Below are positions 34,101-44,466 of a stretch of 64,000 nucleotides of DNA, piece by piece (within the stretch, counting starts at the first letter, position 1; each line of letters starts with the position of its first letter). Location of the stretch: NCBI GenBank assembly GCA_028583415.1, contig CM053272.1:42524699-42588698 (forward strand), in the 5' to 3' direction. Origin of the DNA: Protea cynaroides (taxonomy: Eukaryota > Streptophyta > Magnoliopsida > Proteales > Proteaceae). Under the pieces are notes generated by a model. It did no database searches and was not told the DNA's origin. It saw nothing but the letters and a program-made list of their open reading frames with translations. Made by a program: the position numbers and the translations under genes.

Positions 34101-35734
34101 TTTCTGGAGGCAAAATTGATAATCCAGAAGAATTAGACCAGTACCCAATTCTCTGGAAACCAGAACCAATCACATTGATGATATCATAGGCAGGATGAAT
34201 GAGGGAACCATCTGAAGTAAACTGAATAGGGCCAGTTAGACCAGTCAGATTGCTCTGCAAAATGTTCTTAAGGAACAGGTTCCCTTCTGTAAAAATTTTC
34301 ATTGCTTCAAGGTGCAAATTGCCTCCATGCCCATCCTTTAACCTCTGATCATGGGAAAATTCAATAGTCCCACCCTGATCAAAGAATGCATTAATTGCAT
34401 GAGCTAGCAGCCATACAGCATCGTATGCATATAGACCATAAGAACTCAACCCCAAAGGGCCACTCTTACTTTCCCTGGTCAAGTTATTCCACCTAGAGAA
34501 AAATTTTCTTTTCTGTTCCGAGTCTGGTGTATGCATACGTAAAGTGAGAACTCCTTGGATCAAATTCATGGAAACTGAAGGGAGGGGCAAATTAGTATCT
34601 AAGACTGTAGAAAGCCAACCGGTAGCTATCCAAACATATCCAGTACCTGCCATTCCAAGATTATGGGCCAAATCAAATACCTTGAGACCCAATTCAGGAT
34701 ATGTGTGTAGAATTAGAATTCTTGATTCCATCATTGCCACCTTAACCAGTACATTGGCAATCTCGTCCTGATCCATTTCAGGGCTCATAGCTGCTTTATA
34801 AGAAATCTTACAACGTCTATCATAAAGTTGATCCCCTAATGCAGCTACCCCATTTCTCCCATATTCGTCATCAACGAAGATAGCAATTACCTCTCTCCAA
34901 TTGTAGTGGTCAACAATCTCAGCAACTGCAGCCATCTGGAACAGATCATTTTGCACTGCTCTCACAAAAAAAGGGTACTGAAGTGAAGAGAGTGTTGGGT
35001 CGGTTGCTGCGAAGGATACGATAGGAACTTGGAGTTCATTTGCAACATGAGAGATCACATGAGCTAAAACAGAAGATTGAGGACCAATAATGGCCACAAT
35101 ACCAGTCTCCATGAACTGTAAAGCTGTAGTCAGAAAATCAATTTGCACACATAAGAATTATATTACCTTACAAAGATTCAAAGGCTCGTGAACAAGGTCG
35201 CTCAGTTAGTTGGTGTCCTGCAGGAAGAGTGCAGGGACCCCAGGAGGTCATGGGTTCAGCTCTCCTGTTTTCAAATTGTACCTATAGGCACCCCCTTCCT
35301 CCTCCACTGTATCTCTGGTAGTGTAAAAGTCACCTATCCGCGCCAGTAGAGTAGGAAGTCCCAAGAAAGGGAGAAGAAAAAAAAAAAAAGATTCACAGGA
35401 TTTTTGGGTACTAATGTTTGAACCCAATTGAGCATCCAAAATAACAATCAAAAGATGTGAAAAAATTACCCTCAACAATGCCAAGAAATCCACTATGATT
35501 GGAATCCTGCATCTTAAGGACCAGTTTGGTTCCATGAAGAATGCCGTTATTTACGTTTACATCTTCCACTGCAGACTCCATTGCAACCTTTGCAACTTTT
35601 CCTATGACAGAATCCAGGTTCAAAATAGCTCCAAGATGCACAACGGCTGGTCTTGAAGAAATGTTCATGCCAACCCCATTTGATAGCACCCCAAAAGAGA
35701 AAACCAGTGATAATAGAATCCAAATCATAGTCAT
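31192..35734 (-). CDS. glutamate receptor-like channel, GLR clade 3, array copy 3 (intact)
   Basis: Six exons: 35734-35470, 35123-33778, 33686-33409, 32866-32835 (32 nt), 32739-32333 and 31671-31192. All phases agree, giving 935 residues. The layout matches copy 2: signal peptide (MTMIWILLSLVFSFGVLSNG), amino-terminal domain (VAIIGPQSS, REVIAIFVDDEYGRNG), ligand-binding halves (LRIGVPNRVSYHEF, IGDIAIVTSR, FGWGF, SENGDLQRIHDKWL), membrane part (MMWCITGIFFLVVGAVVWIL, SYTASLTSILTVQQL), M4 and a tail rich in Ser/Lys/Asp. Exon 5 is four codons longer than in copy 2 (PKKD insert). It is more distant from copies 1 and 2 than they are from each other. Intron 1 carries a SINE (35185-35386) and intron 5 a set of direct repeats. 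I place it in GLR clade 3 but cannot assign a numbered orthologue. Confidence 0.93.
31720..32010. repeat. direct repeats in intron 5 of GLR copy 3
   Basis: The unit TTTGTACTTAAAAGTTCAAC occurs at about 31769, 31812 and 31965, embedded in a larger duplicated block that also repeats AACAATTGATGTCTACATT-like sequence (about 31725 and 31922). Lies wholly in the intron. Confidence 0.8.
35185..35386 (+). mobile_element. tRNA-derived SINE in GLR copy 3 intron 1
   Basis: The 5' part looks like a tRNA-type Pol III promoter: an A-box-like GCTCAGTTAGTTGG and a B-box-like GGTCATGGGTTCAGCTCTCC. A tRNA-unrelated body and an A-rich tail (AGAAGAAAAAAAA...) follow. The direct repeat AAAGATTCAAAGG (35172-35184) / AAAGATTCACAGG (35387-35399) is a 13-bp target duplication with one mismatch. 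The orientation is opposite to the host gene. Confidence 0.88.
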
Positions 35735-37880
35735 GGTGAAGTCTATTGCCAACACGGACAATATATGCCCTGTTCCAGAAAGGAAAACGAAGACAAGTTT
35801 GCAGAATGAGATTAGTGAATGGAAACCTACAAACCAGCAGCTGTATAAACTTATTGAGACATGAGAGTCAACAAGCACTCATCAATGCTTCAAACAGAGC
35901 AGAATAGGAACAAGGTTCTCAGACCTTGAACAAAGAATAGAACTTAAACCAATCCTCCATTATATGGGAAATAAGAAATTTGAAAAGCTAAACTCAGTAA
36001 AAGCAAAATTATCCAACACCATTGGAAGTCCTAACAAAAGCTAAAACCAAAAGCTTTAAACACAAAAAATGGAAACCAACATCAAAAAACTACAAGAGAA
36101 ACGACGTTGGAAATTGGAGAATTCTATTTTCCAATTTAATAATTGTAAAATAATAAGAACCATCCAAAAAAACAAACCTCTTGAAATCAAACAGTTGCTC
36201 ACCCAGAAGCGATCACATTCCAGTGGGAAGAAGAGAGCCCACCCAGCGAAGAAGGGAATAGAATGAAGTTGGTGGAGGGTTGGCTTACAATTTACAACTT
36301 GCTTCTGGAACACAGTGAGGGTTCAAGTGGCACTCATATAGCGGAGCAACAGCAGACAGAGGAACGTAGGAAATATATATAATAGGCACCTTTAGTTTAG
36401 CTTTTCGGAATTTGGAAACCGAGTCCTTTCACACAGAGATGCCGGGGTGGGGCCCTGGAAGTTGGACCACGTACACCGGAAGAGCTGATCTTACGTGTCT
36501 CTCTTTTTGTCTCTCATTGTGGCTCTCTCTGCATGCTAACGTTTTCCATGGGAATAATACGTCGCCATCATCGTGTTACACAGCGGCCTGTCAATGTATT
36601 ATTTTCGTATGCTGGCCGCCTATCCTTCGTCTTCTTCTTCTTCTTCTTTTTACTTTCTCACGCATACACACCTATTTCCATCCCAAATTTAATCATCCTG
36701 CTTCCACCGTTCAACCACCACTACCACCTCCATCACCATCATTATCACTGTCCTTCGTCCTATCATCCAACATTTCGTGGACCATTTCAGTAATAATGCT
36801 TCTTTTTTTTTTGAAATTTACTCCGACCTCCTCTGTATTTTGGTTATAACACAGATACACTTCCCTTAACTTATCACATTTAATTCCATTATTAGTTGTC
36901 CTCCATTAATTACATGTTATCATAGTTTTTAAATGTTAAAATTATTTTTAATCAATGAGAAAAGTTATTTTTTGCCCATACATTTAAACTTTATTTTTTA
37001 CCATACGATGTCCTGCACATGATTGGCTAAGTATGTAGATCTCTGTTTCGTCTGCTTCCTTCGCTCTCTCATTTCTCTCCCTTATATCTCTCGCTCTATA
37101 TCGTTTGAGTTCTCTGCTGATCTGGTCTTCTCCGACTCTTCTCTTTTTGTTATCTTCCTCTCTGCAATTCCATGACGATGCTACATGATGCCTATTCATC
37201 AAAGAAATAGGTTCCCGGCAATGATTAAGGTGGCCTAGAAATGTGTTTATCTGAAGCATAAGATGCAATGGAAGCTCTACTTTGTCCCAGTAAGCCCTCT
37301 AGAGGCCAAGTACCATGACCGATGACAATGCCATTGATGAAGAGGTTATTGACATGGAGTGGTTCTTCTTGATTCGCCAGATCAGTCGTTTGTAAACGGC
37401 ATTTGGCCTTCCAAGTCAGGCATTCTTCACTTTGACGCCAGTTTGCTCAGTTGTTTGTTGACGGCGTTGCCCTTCCGGGTCAGGTGTTCTTCACTTCAAC
37501 GCGGTTTGGATCGTCAGAAGAGAGAGGCTTGCGAGCTTATCTTGTGAACGGGCACAACTGGGTCAGGTTTTTGGGTTGTAGACGATAGTTTGTATTCCCT
37601 CTGCGAACGGCGTTGTTGAATTAGGCTTGACGGAATCGATTTTCCAGAGCCCGAATCTGATGAACAAGGTTAGGGTTTTGTTTAATATCAACTTAATCAC
37701 CATCAGTAAGAATCTTTATTGGGATTACTAGTGAGAGGGAAATTAAAGGGAATGGCTGCAAGGATGATACCATCCTTTCACGAGAAGTGAGTATATTTAA
37801 AAAGAAAAAAAATGGCCGGAACCTTCTCTTCGGCCACTGGTTATGGCCGGAACCTTGTCTCCAGCCACCGTCACCCACAC
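35735..37880. other. upstream of GLR copy 3, no gene
   Basis: Contains the promoter side and probable 5' leader of copy 3. The open frames at about 36.4-36.8 kb are low-complexity CT/TTC-rich sequence. At about 37384-37505 there is a diverged tandem duplication of about 70 bp (GCATTCTTCACTTTGACGCC versus GTGTTCTTCACTTCAACGCG). Confidence 0.5.
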
Positions 37881-37884
37881 CCAT

Positions 37885-38290
37885 CTGATGATATGGGCTA
37901 GAGTTGTACATCTGTGTCTTGTATTCTATGGGGTCCACACAATTATAAGGGTAGTATTTGTATTAAGGTATGAGTCTATTACATGTATGGGGTTAAAGTT
38001 ATAATTGTGGTGGGATTAGGGTTTCTAGGTTTCCCTATAAATTGTCTCTGAAAAAACCTAGGTAAGGCTACAAGGGCTGTAGAGGATTCTCCTCTGACAG
38101 TGGAGAGCTGGAACGCTGTAAGGCTGACAAATGAGATAGGCCTGTCAGGTAGAGAATTTTGTAGACTGTTCTTGGGAATAGAAGAAAGTCACTCTTTTTT
38201 CTGGTGGACGTAGGCATCCCACGATGGGGTGCTGAACCACGTTAATTCTTCGTGTGCTTCTTGTTTGTTTGCGTTCTCCCGATCCTAACA
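37885..38290 (+). repeat. putative 5' LTR of the copia element (right end firm, left end not)
   Basis: The right end, ...CCTAACA, sits two bases before a primer binding site, as expected for an LTR end. CCCTATAAATT at about 38032 would be the LTR TATA box. The left boundary is a guess since no second LTR is present in the window to align with. Confidence 0.4.
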
Positions 38291-38292
38291 AG

Positions 38293-38305
38293 TGGTATCA
38301 GAGCC
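38293..38305 (+). other. primer binding site (initiator Met-tRNA type)
   Basis: TGGTATCAGAGCC is the standard plant LTR-retrotransposon primer site complementary to the 3' end of the initiator methionine tRNA. It lies just left of the gag start at 38342. Confidence 0.9.
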
Positions 38306-38341
38306 AGGTTTGTTGATTTTCTATTGTGTTGGCTTGATTGA

Positions 38342-41326
38342 ATGATGGAGACAAATACAAGTAGAATGATCAGTTTGAATGGTTCTAACTATCATAAGTG
38401 GAAAGGAAAGATGAAAGATCTCTTATATGTGAAGAGTTGGCATTTACCCGTGTTTGCTAAAACAAAACCCGACTCTAAGTCTGATGAGGAATGGAAATTT
38501 GAGCATGAACAAGTTTCTGGCTATATTAGGCAATGGGTAGATGATAATGTCCTTAACCACATTAGTGATGAGACAAATGCAAAGATCTTATGGGATAAAC
38601 TTGAATCTTTATATGCCAAGAAGACCGGTAACAACAAGTTGTTCTTGATCAAGAAATTGATGAGTTTAAAGTACAAGGAAGGGTGTATTATCACCGATCA
38701 CTTGAGTGAATTTCAAGGTGTTCTTCAACAATTGTCGGCTATGGGTATAAAGTTTGATGATGAGATTCAAGCTCTTTGGTTGCTAGGTACTTTGCCGGAT
38801 TCTTGGGAGACATTTAGGATGTCACTTTGTAATTCGGCCCCAGATGGTGTTGTGACAATGGAGATGGCTAAAAATAGTGTCATGAATGAAGAGATGAGAA
38901 GAAAGTTTCAAGGTTCATCATCAGAATTTGAGGTTTTATACACCGAGAATAGGGGGAGAAATAAAAGCAAAGGTCCAAGGGGTAGAGATAAAAGCCGTAG
39001 CAAGTCAAGAGGAAGATATGAAGATAAAAAGTGTCATTATTGTGACAAGTTGGGGCATATCAAGAAGAATTGTTTCCAATATAAAAGAGATAAGAAGAAT
39101 GGAAATTTAAAGGAAGACAAGAACAATCATGAGAATAGTGATCGTGTCGCTTCTGTTTCTTCTACTGATCTTGTCATTGTTTGTGATGAGAATTTTATCA
39201 ACTTAGCATGCCATGAGACAAGTTGGATTGTTGACAGTGGAGCTTCGCATCATGTTACTTCAAGGAAGGAGTTCTTTACTTCTTACACATCTGGTGATTT
39301 TGGTATCTTGAAGATGGGTAATGATGGCTTGTCAAAGGTTATTGGTTTTGGAGATGTTTCTTTGATGACTAACAATGGAACAACTTTGTTATTAAAAGAT
39401 GTGAGACATGCTCCTGATGTTCGACTGAACTTGATATCAGCGGGGAAGCTTGATGATGAGGGTTATATCAACACCTTTGGTAATGGAAAATGGAAGCTCA
39501 CAAAAGGCTCTATGATTGTAGCTCATGGTAAGAAATATTCCAGCTTGTATGTAATGGAAGCTAAACTTTCTAATGATGCAATTACTGTGGTGGAAGAAGA
39601 TCATGTCACCGAGTTATGGCACAAGAGGCTTAGTCACATAAGTGAGAAATGGCTTAATCTTTTGGCCAAAAAAAATTTGCTTTGTGGATTAAAGAATGCA
39701 AAGTTGAAAAGGTGTTCTCATTGTTTGGCTGGAAAATAACATAGAGTTTCTTTCAAGAGTCATCCTCCTTCAAGGAAATTAGATCTATTAGAGTTGGTGC
39801 ATTCTGATGTTTGTGGCCCCTTGAAGATACATTCTCATAATGGTGCTATCTATTTTATGATCTTTATTGATGATCATTCTAGAAAACTCTGGGTTTATAC
39901 TTTGAAGACCAAAGATCAAGTACTTGGTGTGTTCAAAGAGTTTCATGCATTAGTAGAAAGACAAACTGGGAAAAAGTTGAAGTGTATTCGATCAGACAAT
40001 GGTGGTGAATACTGTGGACCATTTGATGAGTATTGCAGACAACATGGTATTAGACATCAGACAACCCCTCCAAAGACTCCTCAGTTGAATGGTGTTGCTG
40101 AGAGGATGAACAGAACTTTGATTGAGAGAGTGGCATGTTTGCTTTCAGATGCACACTTACCTAAATCATTTTGGGGTGAGGCTTTGCTTCTTCGCAACAC
40201 ATGTTATTAACTTATCTCCTGCTGTTATTTTGGATGGTGATGTTCCTGACAGAGTTTGGTCTGGCAAAGATGTATCATATGATCACTTGAAAATTTTTGG
40301 CTGTAAGGCATTTGTGCATGTTCCTAAAGATGAGAGGTTGAAGCTAGATGCTAAGATACGACGGTGTATCTTTCTTAGTTACGGTCTAGATGACCTTGGT
40401 TATAGGTTGTATGATCCAGTTGAGAAGAAACTTATTAGAAGCCATGATGTGGTGTTCTGTGAGGATCAGACAATTAATGATATTGAAAAGGCCAAGAAGA
40501 CTATGTCTACTGATAGTGGTGACTTGACTGATTTAGATACAATTCCCTTGGGTAGGCCAAATCCAGTTCATGATGATACAGAGATTGATACTCATGGTGA
40601 TCAACTTGCTAGTGATGATGTAGGTGATGTAGATGTTCCCTCTGTTGATAATGTTGATGATCAACAACCTATGAACAAGCTATGAAAATTGAAGACAAGA
40701 CTAAATGGGTTGATGCTATGGAAGATGAGATGAAATCTTTGCATGACAACCATACCTTTGAGTTGGTAGAGTTACCAGAAGGAAAAAGGGCTTTAAAGAA
40801 TCAATGGGTTTATAGGTTGAAGCAAGATGATAGTTCTTCACACCCACGATACAAAGCTAGGTTGGTTGTTAAGGGCTTCAGTCAGAAAAAGGGGATAAAC
40901 TTTGAGGAAATTTTTTCTCCAGTTGTGAAGATGTCTTCTATCCGAGTTATTCTTGGCTTAGCCGCTAGTCTTGATTTGGAAGTTGAGCAGATGGATGTGA
41001 AAACTGCTTTTCTTCATGGTGATTTAGAAGAAGAAATCTACATGGAGCAGCCAGAGGGTTTCAGAGAAAAAGGGAAAGAGGAACTTGTGTGCAAGTTGAA
41101 GAAAAGCTTGTATGGTTTGAAACAAGCACCGATGCAGTGGTATAAGAAGTTTGAGTCTGTTATGGGGGAGCATGGCTATAAAAAGACTACTTCTGATCAT
41201 TGTGTATTTTTTCATAAATTCTCTGATGATGATTTTATTATCTTGTTGCTTTATGTTGATGACATGCTTATTATTGGCCAGGATGCTTCTAGGATTGACA
41301 GGTTGAAGCATCATTCCCACACTTGA
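38342..41326 (+). pseudogene. Ty1/copia retrotransposon gag-pol, broken and 3'-truncated
   Basis: Domains in order: gag (UBN2 type, from MISLNGSNYHKWKGKMKDLL), CCHC zinc knuckle (CHYCDKLGHIKKNC), protease (WIVDSGASHHVT), integrase zinc-binding region and catalytic core (HSDVCGPL, IRSDNGGEYCG, LNGVAERMNRTLIE) and reverse transcriptase (ARLVVKGFSQ, YVDD in LLLYVDDMLII). Breaks seen: an in-frame TAA at 39737 within the integrase zinc region, a frameshift near 40190 after the integrase core, and a deletion with frame change near 40680 before the reverse transcriptase. The coding similarity stops abruptly at about 41310, just after YVDD, so the end of RT, all of RNase H and the 3' LTR are absent. 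It cannot move by itself. Confidence 0.93.
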
Positions 41327-41622
41327 TCAAATTTATGAGAAGATAACAAGTATATCACAAAAATACTTGTATTTTAAATTAGGGGTGGAATGAATATTAT
41401 GAGAAACTACTAATTGGTAGATGTAATTAATCCATAATTTAAGGATAGTACGTATAATTTTTCTTAAATTATTATACAAGCATAACACTAAGATGTCAGA
41501 GAAACTGTTGACCGTTGGATCGCTGCCTTTCTACTTGGCGGCCATCCAACGGTCTCCGCCAAGTCTCTTATGCCCTTTCACATAAGAGACGATTCGAATT
41601 GCATAAAAAATGAGTTTAAGAT

Positions 41623-41789
41623 GGATCCACGTCCTCTTCTCTCAGAGGTTCGAGAGGAGAGGCGGCAACCCCATTGGATGGCTGATAAGCTTAGCCAACA
41701 AGGAGGTGTCGCCTCGGATTGAAGGCTCGGATTCACCTTAGCCCCAAATGTCGACCTTTCAAACCTCTAAAACAAGAGGATTTGGATAA
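41623..41789. mobile_element. foldback MITE, GGATYC family, member 5 (internally deleted)
   Basis: Begins GGATCCACGTCCTCTTCTCT and ends AGAGGATTTGGATAA. Flanked by GTTTAAGAT (41614-41622) and GTTTAAGAC (41790-41798), a 9-bp target duplication with one mismatch. Shorter than full members, with uneven arms. Confidence 0.8.
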
Positions 41790-41933
41790 GTTTAAGACCA
41801 CCTGTTCGAAAATGTTTAGTCTTTTCAAGGTATTAGAATCCTTACAACAACAGTAGAGGATCTAAACTTGAATTAAAAAAAAAAAACAAAAAAAGATAAA
41901 ACTGAAAAAGCTGAGACCTAGGGAGAGACTACC

Positions 41934-42166
41934 GGATCCAAATCGTCTCATCCCTGAGATTCGGGAGGCGTGGCGGTGACCCCATTGGATGGTCGCCATG
42001 TGGGGGTCGGATGAATCTGACCCCTCCGTTCGAGCCGACACTCTCTTGTCGGCTCGGCTTGTCGGCTCGAACGGAGGGGTCGGATTCATCCGACCTCCAC
42101 ATGGCGACCATCCAGTGGAGTCGCCGCCACGTCTCCCGAATCTCAAGGATGAGACGATTTGAATCC
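41934..42166. mobile_element. foldback MITE, GGATYC family, member 6
   Basis: Best-preserved member. Arms of about 100 bp run from GGATCCAAATCGTCTCATCC to GATGAGACGATTTGAATCC, the centre holds GAGCCGACACTCTCTTGTCG, and a perfect 9-bp target duplication GAGACTACC lies at 41925-41933 and 42167-42175. No coding capacity. Confidence 0.93.
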
Positions 42167-42911
42167 GAGACTACCACAGAGTCGTCATATGTTAAATAGG
42201 GGCAATAATTCCATAATGTAACACACCTTCCCTTTGCCTTTTTTTTTTTTGAAGGATGTGGAATTAGGGTTTACGATGGTTGGTTGGCATGATTATGGTC
42301 TTGTAATTTGACAGTCATTTTAGGGGAGTCGGAAATAAAAAACTATAATCGATGCACAATTATCATCAAAAACAGTTCTTTATATGAGAGACCATGAAAA
42401 TTTATGCTGCATTATTCACAACTGCTGTCTTGCATCCTTTGTTTCGTTTCCCACAATTGCACCCTCTACACACGTTGTTGATTCCAACTATCAGTGTTAC
42501 TAACGGCGCTGCAGCGCTAACCATTATATTATAGCCACCTCTACCATTTAAAAAAAATTACAATATGGAGAATGGTGAAAAAAACACGTGTTCAATTGAA
42601 AAAAGAAACATAATCCCTTTTTGGTGTTTTCTCTCTGCTTTATAATCAAATCATATGGGTCCCATTAACCATACCATCTCCTGTGTTGTCATTGGTATGA
42701 CCTTGAAAACTCTCCCGACTGACTTTATAGAAGACCTCTCCCTTAAAATAGGAGATAAAGATTCTCCACACCAGCAATTATTGTAGGCCCTAACAATATT
42801 ATCTGATTTTTTTTTTTTTTTGGTAAGAAGAATATGATCTTATTGCATTGGTAAAATTGAAGTTGAATTTGACCATTGAGACCTGGTTTCTCCTTTTGAC
42901 TTGACCACTAA
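42167..42911. other. non-genic DNA
   Basis: AT-rich spacer between two MITEs with no recognisable gene. TAA at 42909-42911 is part of the next element's target duplication. Confidence 0.5.
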
Positions 42912-43588
42912 GGTTATGTTTGGTATCATTTTTGTTTTTGATTTTTATTCAAATTTATAGTTTTGAAAGAGTTTGGCATAATTTATGAGTGTTATTTATG
43001 AAAAATAAAAATAAAACAAGTCAAAATTCAAAAAATAAAAATAAAAACAAGTCAAAATTCAAAAAGAGGTCTCAACCTCTTTTTGATTTTTGGTAAAAAT
43101 TATTTTTGTTGTGTTTTGCACAAAACACTTAAAATATGTGTTAAAATAAAGGGTTAAAAAAGTAATTTAGTTTTCTTTTATAAAAACACCTCAAAACAAA
43201 CCCTCAAGCACTCTTCTTTTTGACGAACGGAAGTAAAGCACATAGACGCAGACCTGCAACTTCGTCCTAGAGACGGCTCTAACGGCGACGACGACGACGA
43301 TGACAATCATTCCAATGGAGGCGATGTCGTTTCTCCAAAGACGGTTCCTGGTTTGATTTCTTTCCATAATCCCTTGACAGAGGAAGAGGAATAGACGCTC
43401 CATGACAGAGGAAGAGGAAGACTTTCAAAATCATTTTTAGACATAATATGTCAAATCTGTTTTTCATTCTACCATCTATTTTTATTATAGCTACCAAACA
43501 ATATTTTATTTTTAAACAAAAATCATTTTGAAAATAATTTTTGTTAAATAGATAAAAAACAAAAACAAAAATAATACCAAACATAACC
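42912..43588. mobile_element. MITE with 29-bp TIRs and TAA target duplication (Tourist/Harbinger-like)
   Basis: Left end GGTTATGTTTGGTATCATTT and the reverse complement of the right end agree at 28 of 29 positions. TAA directly flanks both ends (42909-42911 and 43589-43591), as for PIF/Harbinger-type MITEs. The interior holds a local duplication (ACAAGTCAAAATTCAAAAA twice at about 43016-43065). No intact coding frame. Confidence 0.85.
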
Positions 43589-43591
43589 TAA

Positions 43592-44336
43592 ATAAACCAC
43601 CATCTTTTCTCTTCAGCCAATTCTTAAGGAAGCAAAACCTGTTTTTTTTAGTTGTAAAAGGTTTTGTGCAAATGATATTTTAAACGAAAATTCTTATATT
43701 CTTTTAATTCTTTTTTAATATTTTACAAATAAATTTGAGCAAATTATTTGGATCATTCTTAGACTTAGGTCCAAATACACCTATTATCCTAAGTTCCCAA
43801 TCACATTACAATCACACCTTAATTTCTAACAATGGTAAGTTAAAAAATTTAAATACAATTTTACCCTTGATGCATTTACAAACAAAATATATTGAAGTGA
43901 TCTTTTTAACTTTCTAAAAATAAGAAATGATGAAATGACGAAAGTACCCTCCCAAATCCTTATACCTCAACATCTTTTTTGTTCAATTCTGAAGCAATTG
44001 CTGGCAGCATATGTAGGTAGATCCTCCTCTCTCTCTCTCTCTCTCAAATCTTTTTGTTTGCAATTGAAACCTAGACCATATCTATTTCTCTGTTTTTGGG
44101 CCTAACTTCTTCTCAATCCCTTGCCCACATCAAGTTTAGGAATACCTCTGCAACACCTATGGCATTCAAACAAAAAATTGTTTTGTGGTTTCTTGGGATT
44201 TATTGGAGATTTTCCAATGGGTATTCTGAGAATACCTTAGGCAACCTACATGCGATTTTCTTGTGGGTTTCTTTTATATGCGGTTTTGTTCATGCAGTTT
44301 TTTACAGTGGGTATTTTTCGCAGAACCATAGAAGAT
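43592..44336. other. non-genic DNA with CT microsatellite
   Basis: A CT run lies at about 44030-44045. The stretch 43739-43790 (TTAGACTTAGGTCCAAATAC) recurs in inverted, diverged form at about 46086-46145. No gene recognised. Confidence 0.5.
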
Positions 44337-44350
44337 AAATAAAAGAGGTG

Positions 44351-44452
44351 ATTCCAAGGGGATAGCTCAATTGGCAAAAGACCAACACCTCAAAATCAAA
44401 AGGTCATGAGTTCAATTCTCCTTGAAGCTCTACGTACCCAAAATAAATAAAT
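44351..44452 (+). mobile_element. short tRNA-derived SINE with perfect target duplication
   Basis: A-box-like GATAGCTCAATTGGC and B-box-like GGTCATGAGTTCAATTCTCC mark a tRNA-derived head. A short body and an (AAATA)n tail follow. AAATAAAAGAGGTG occurs exactly at 44337-44350 and 44453-44466, a 14-bp target duplication typical of retroposition. At about 102 bp it is short for a plant SINE. Confidence 0.88.
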
Positions 44453-44466
44453 AAATAAAAGAGGTG

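Noticed and set aside
36412..36849. Open frame of 145 codons starting METESFHTEMPG
   Set aside because: Low-complexity CT/TTC-rich sequence in the upstream region of GLR copy 3, with no family similarity.
44351..44420. Functional tRNA gene
   Set aside because: A- and B-box-like motifs are present, but the cloverleaf is poor and the sequence has a tail and target duplications, fitting a SINE.
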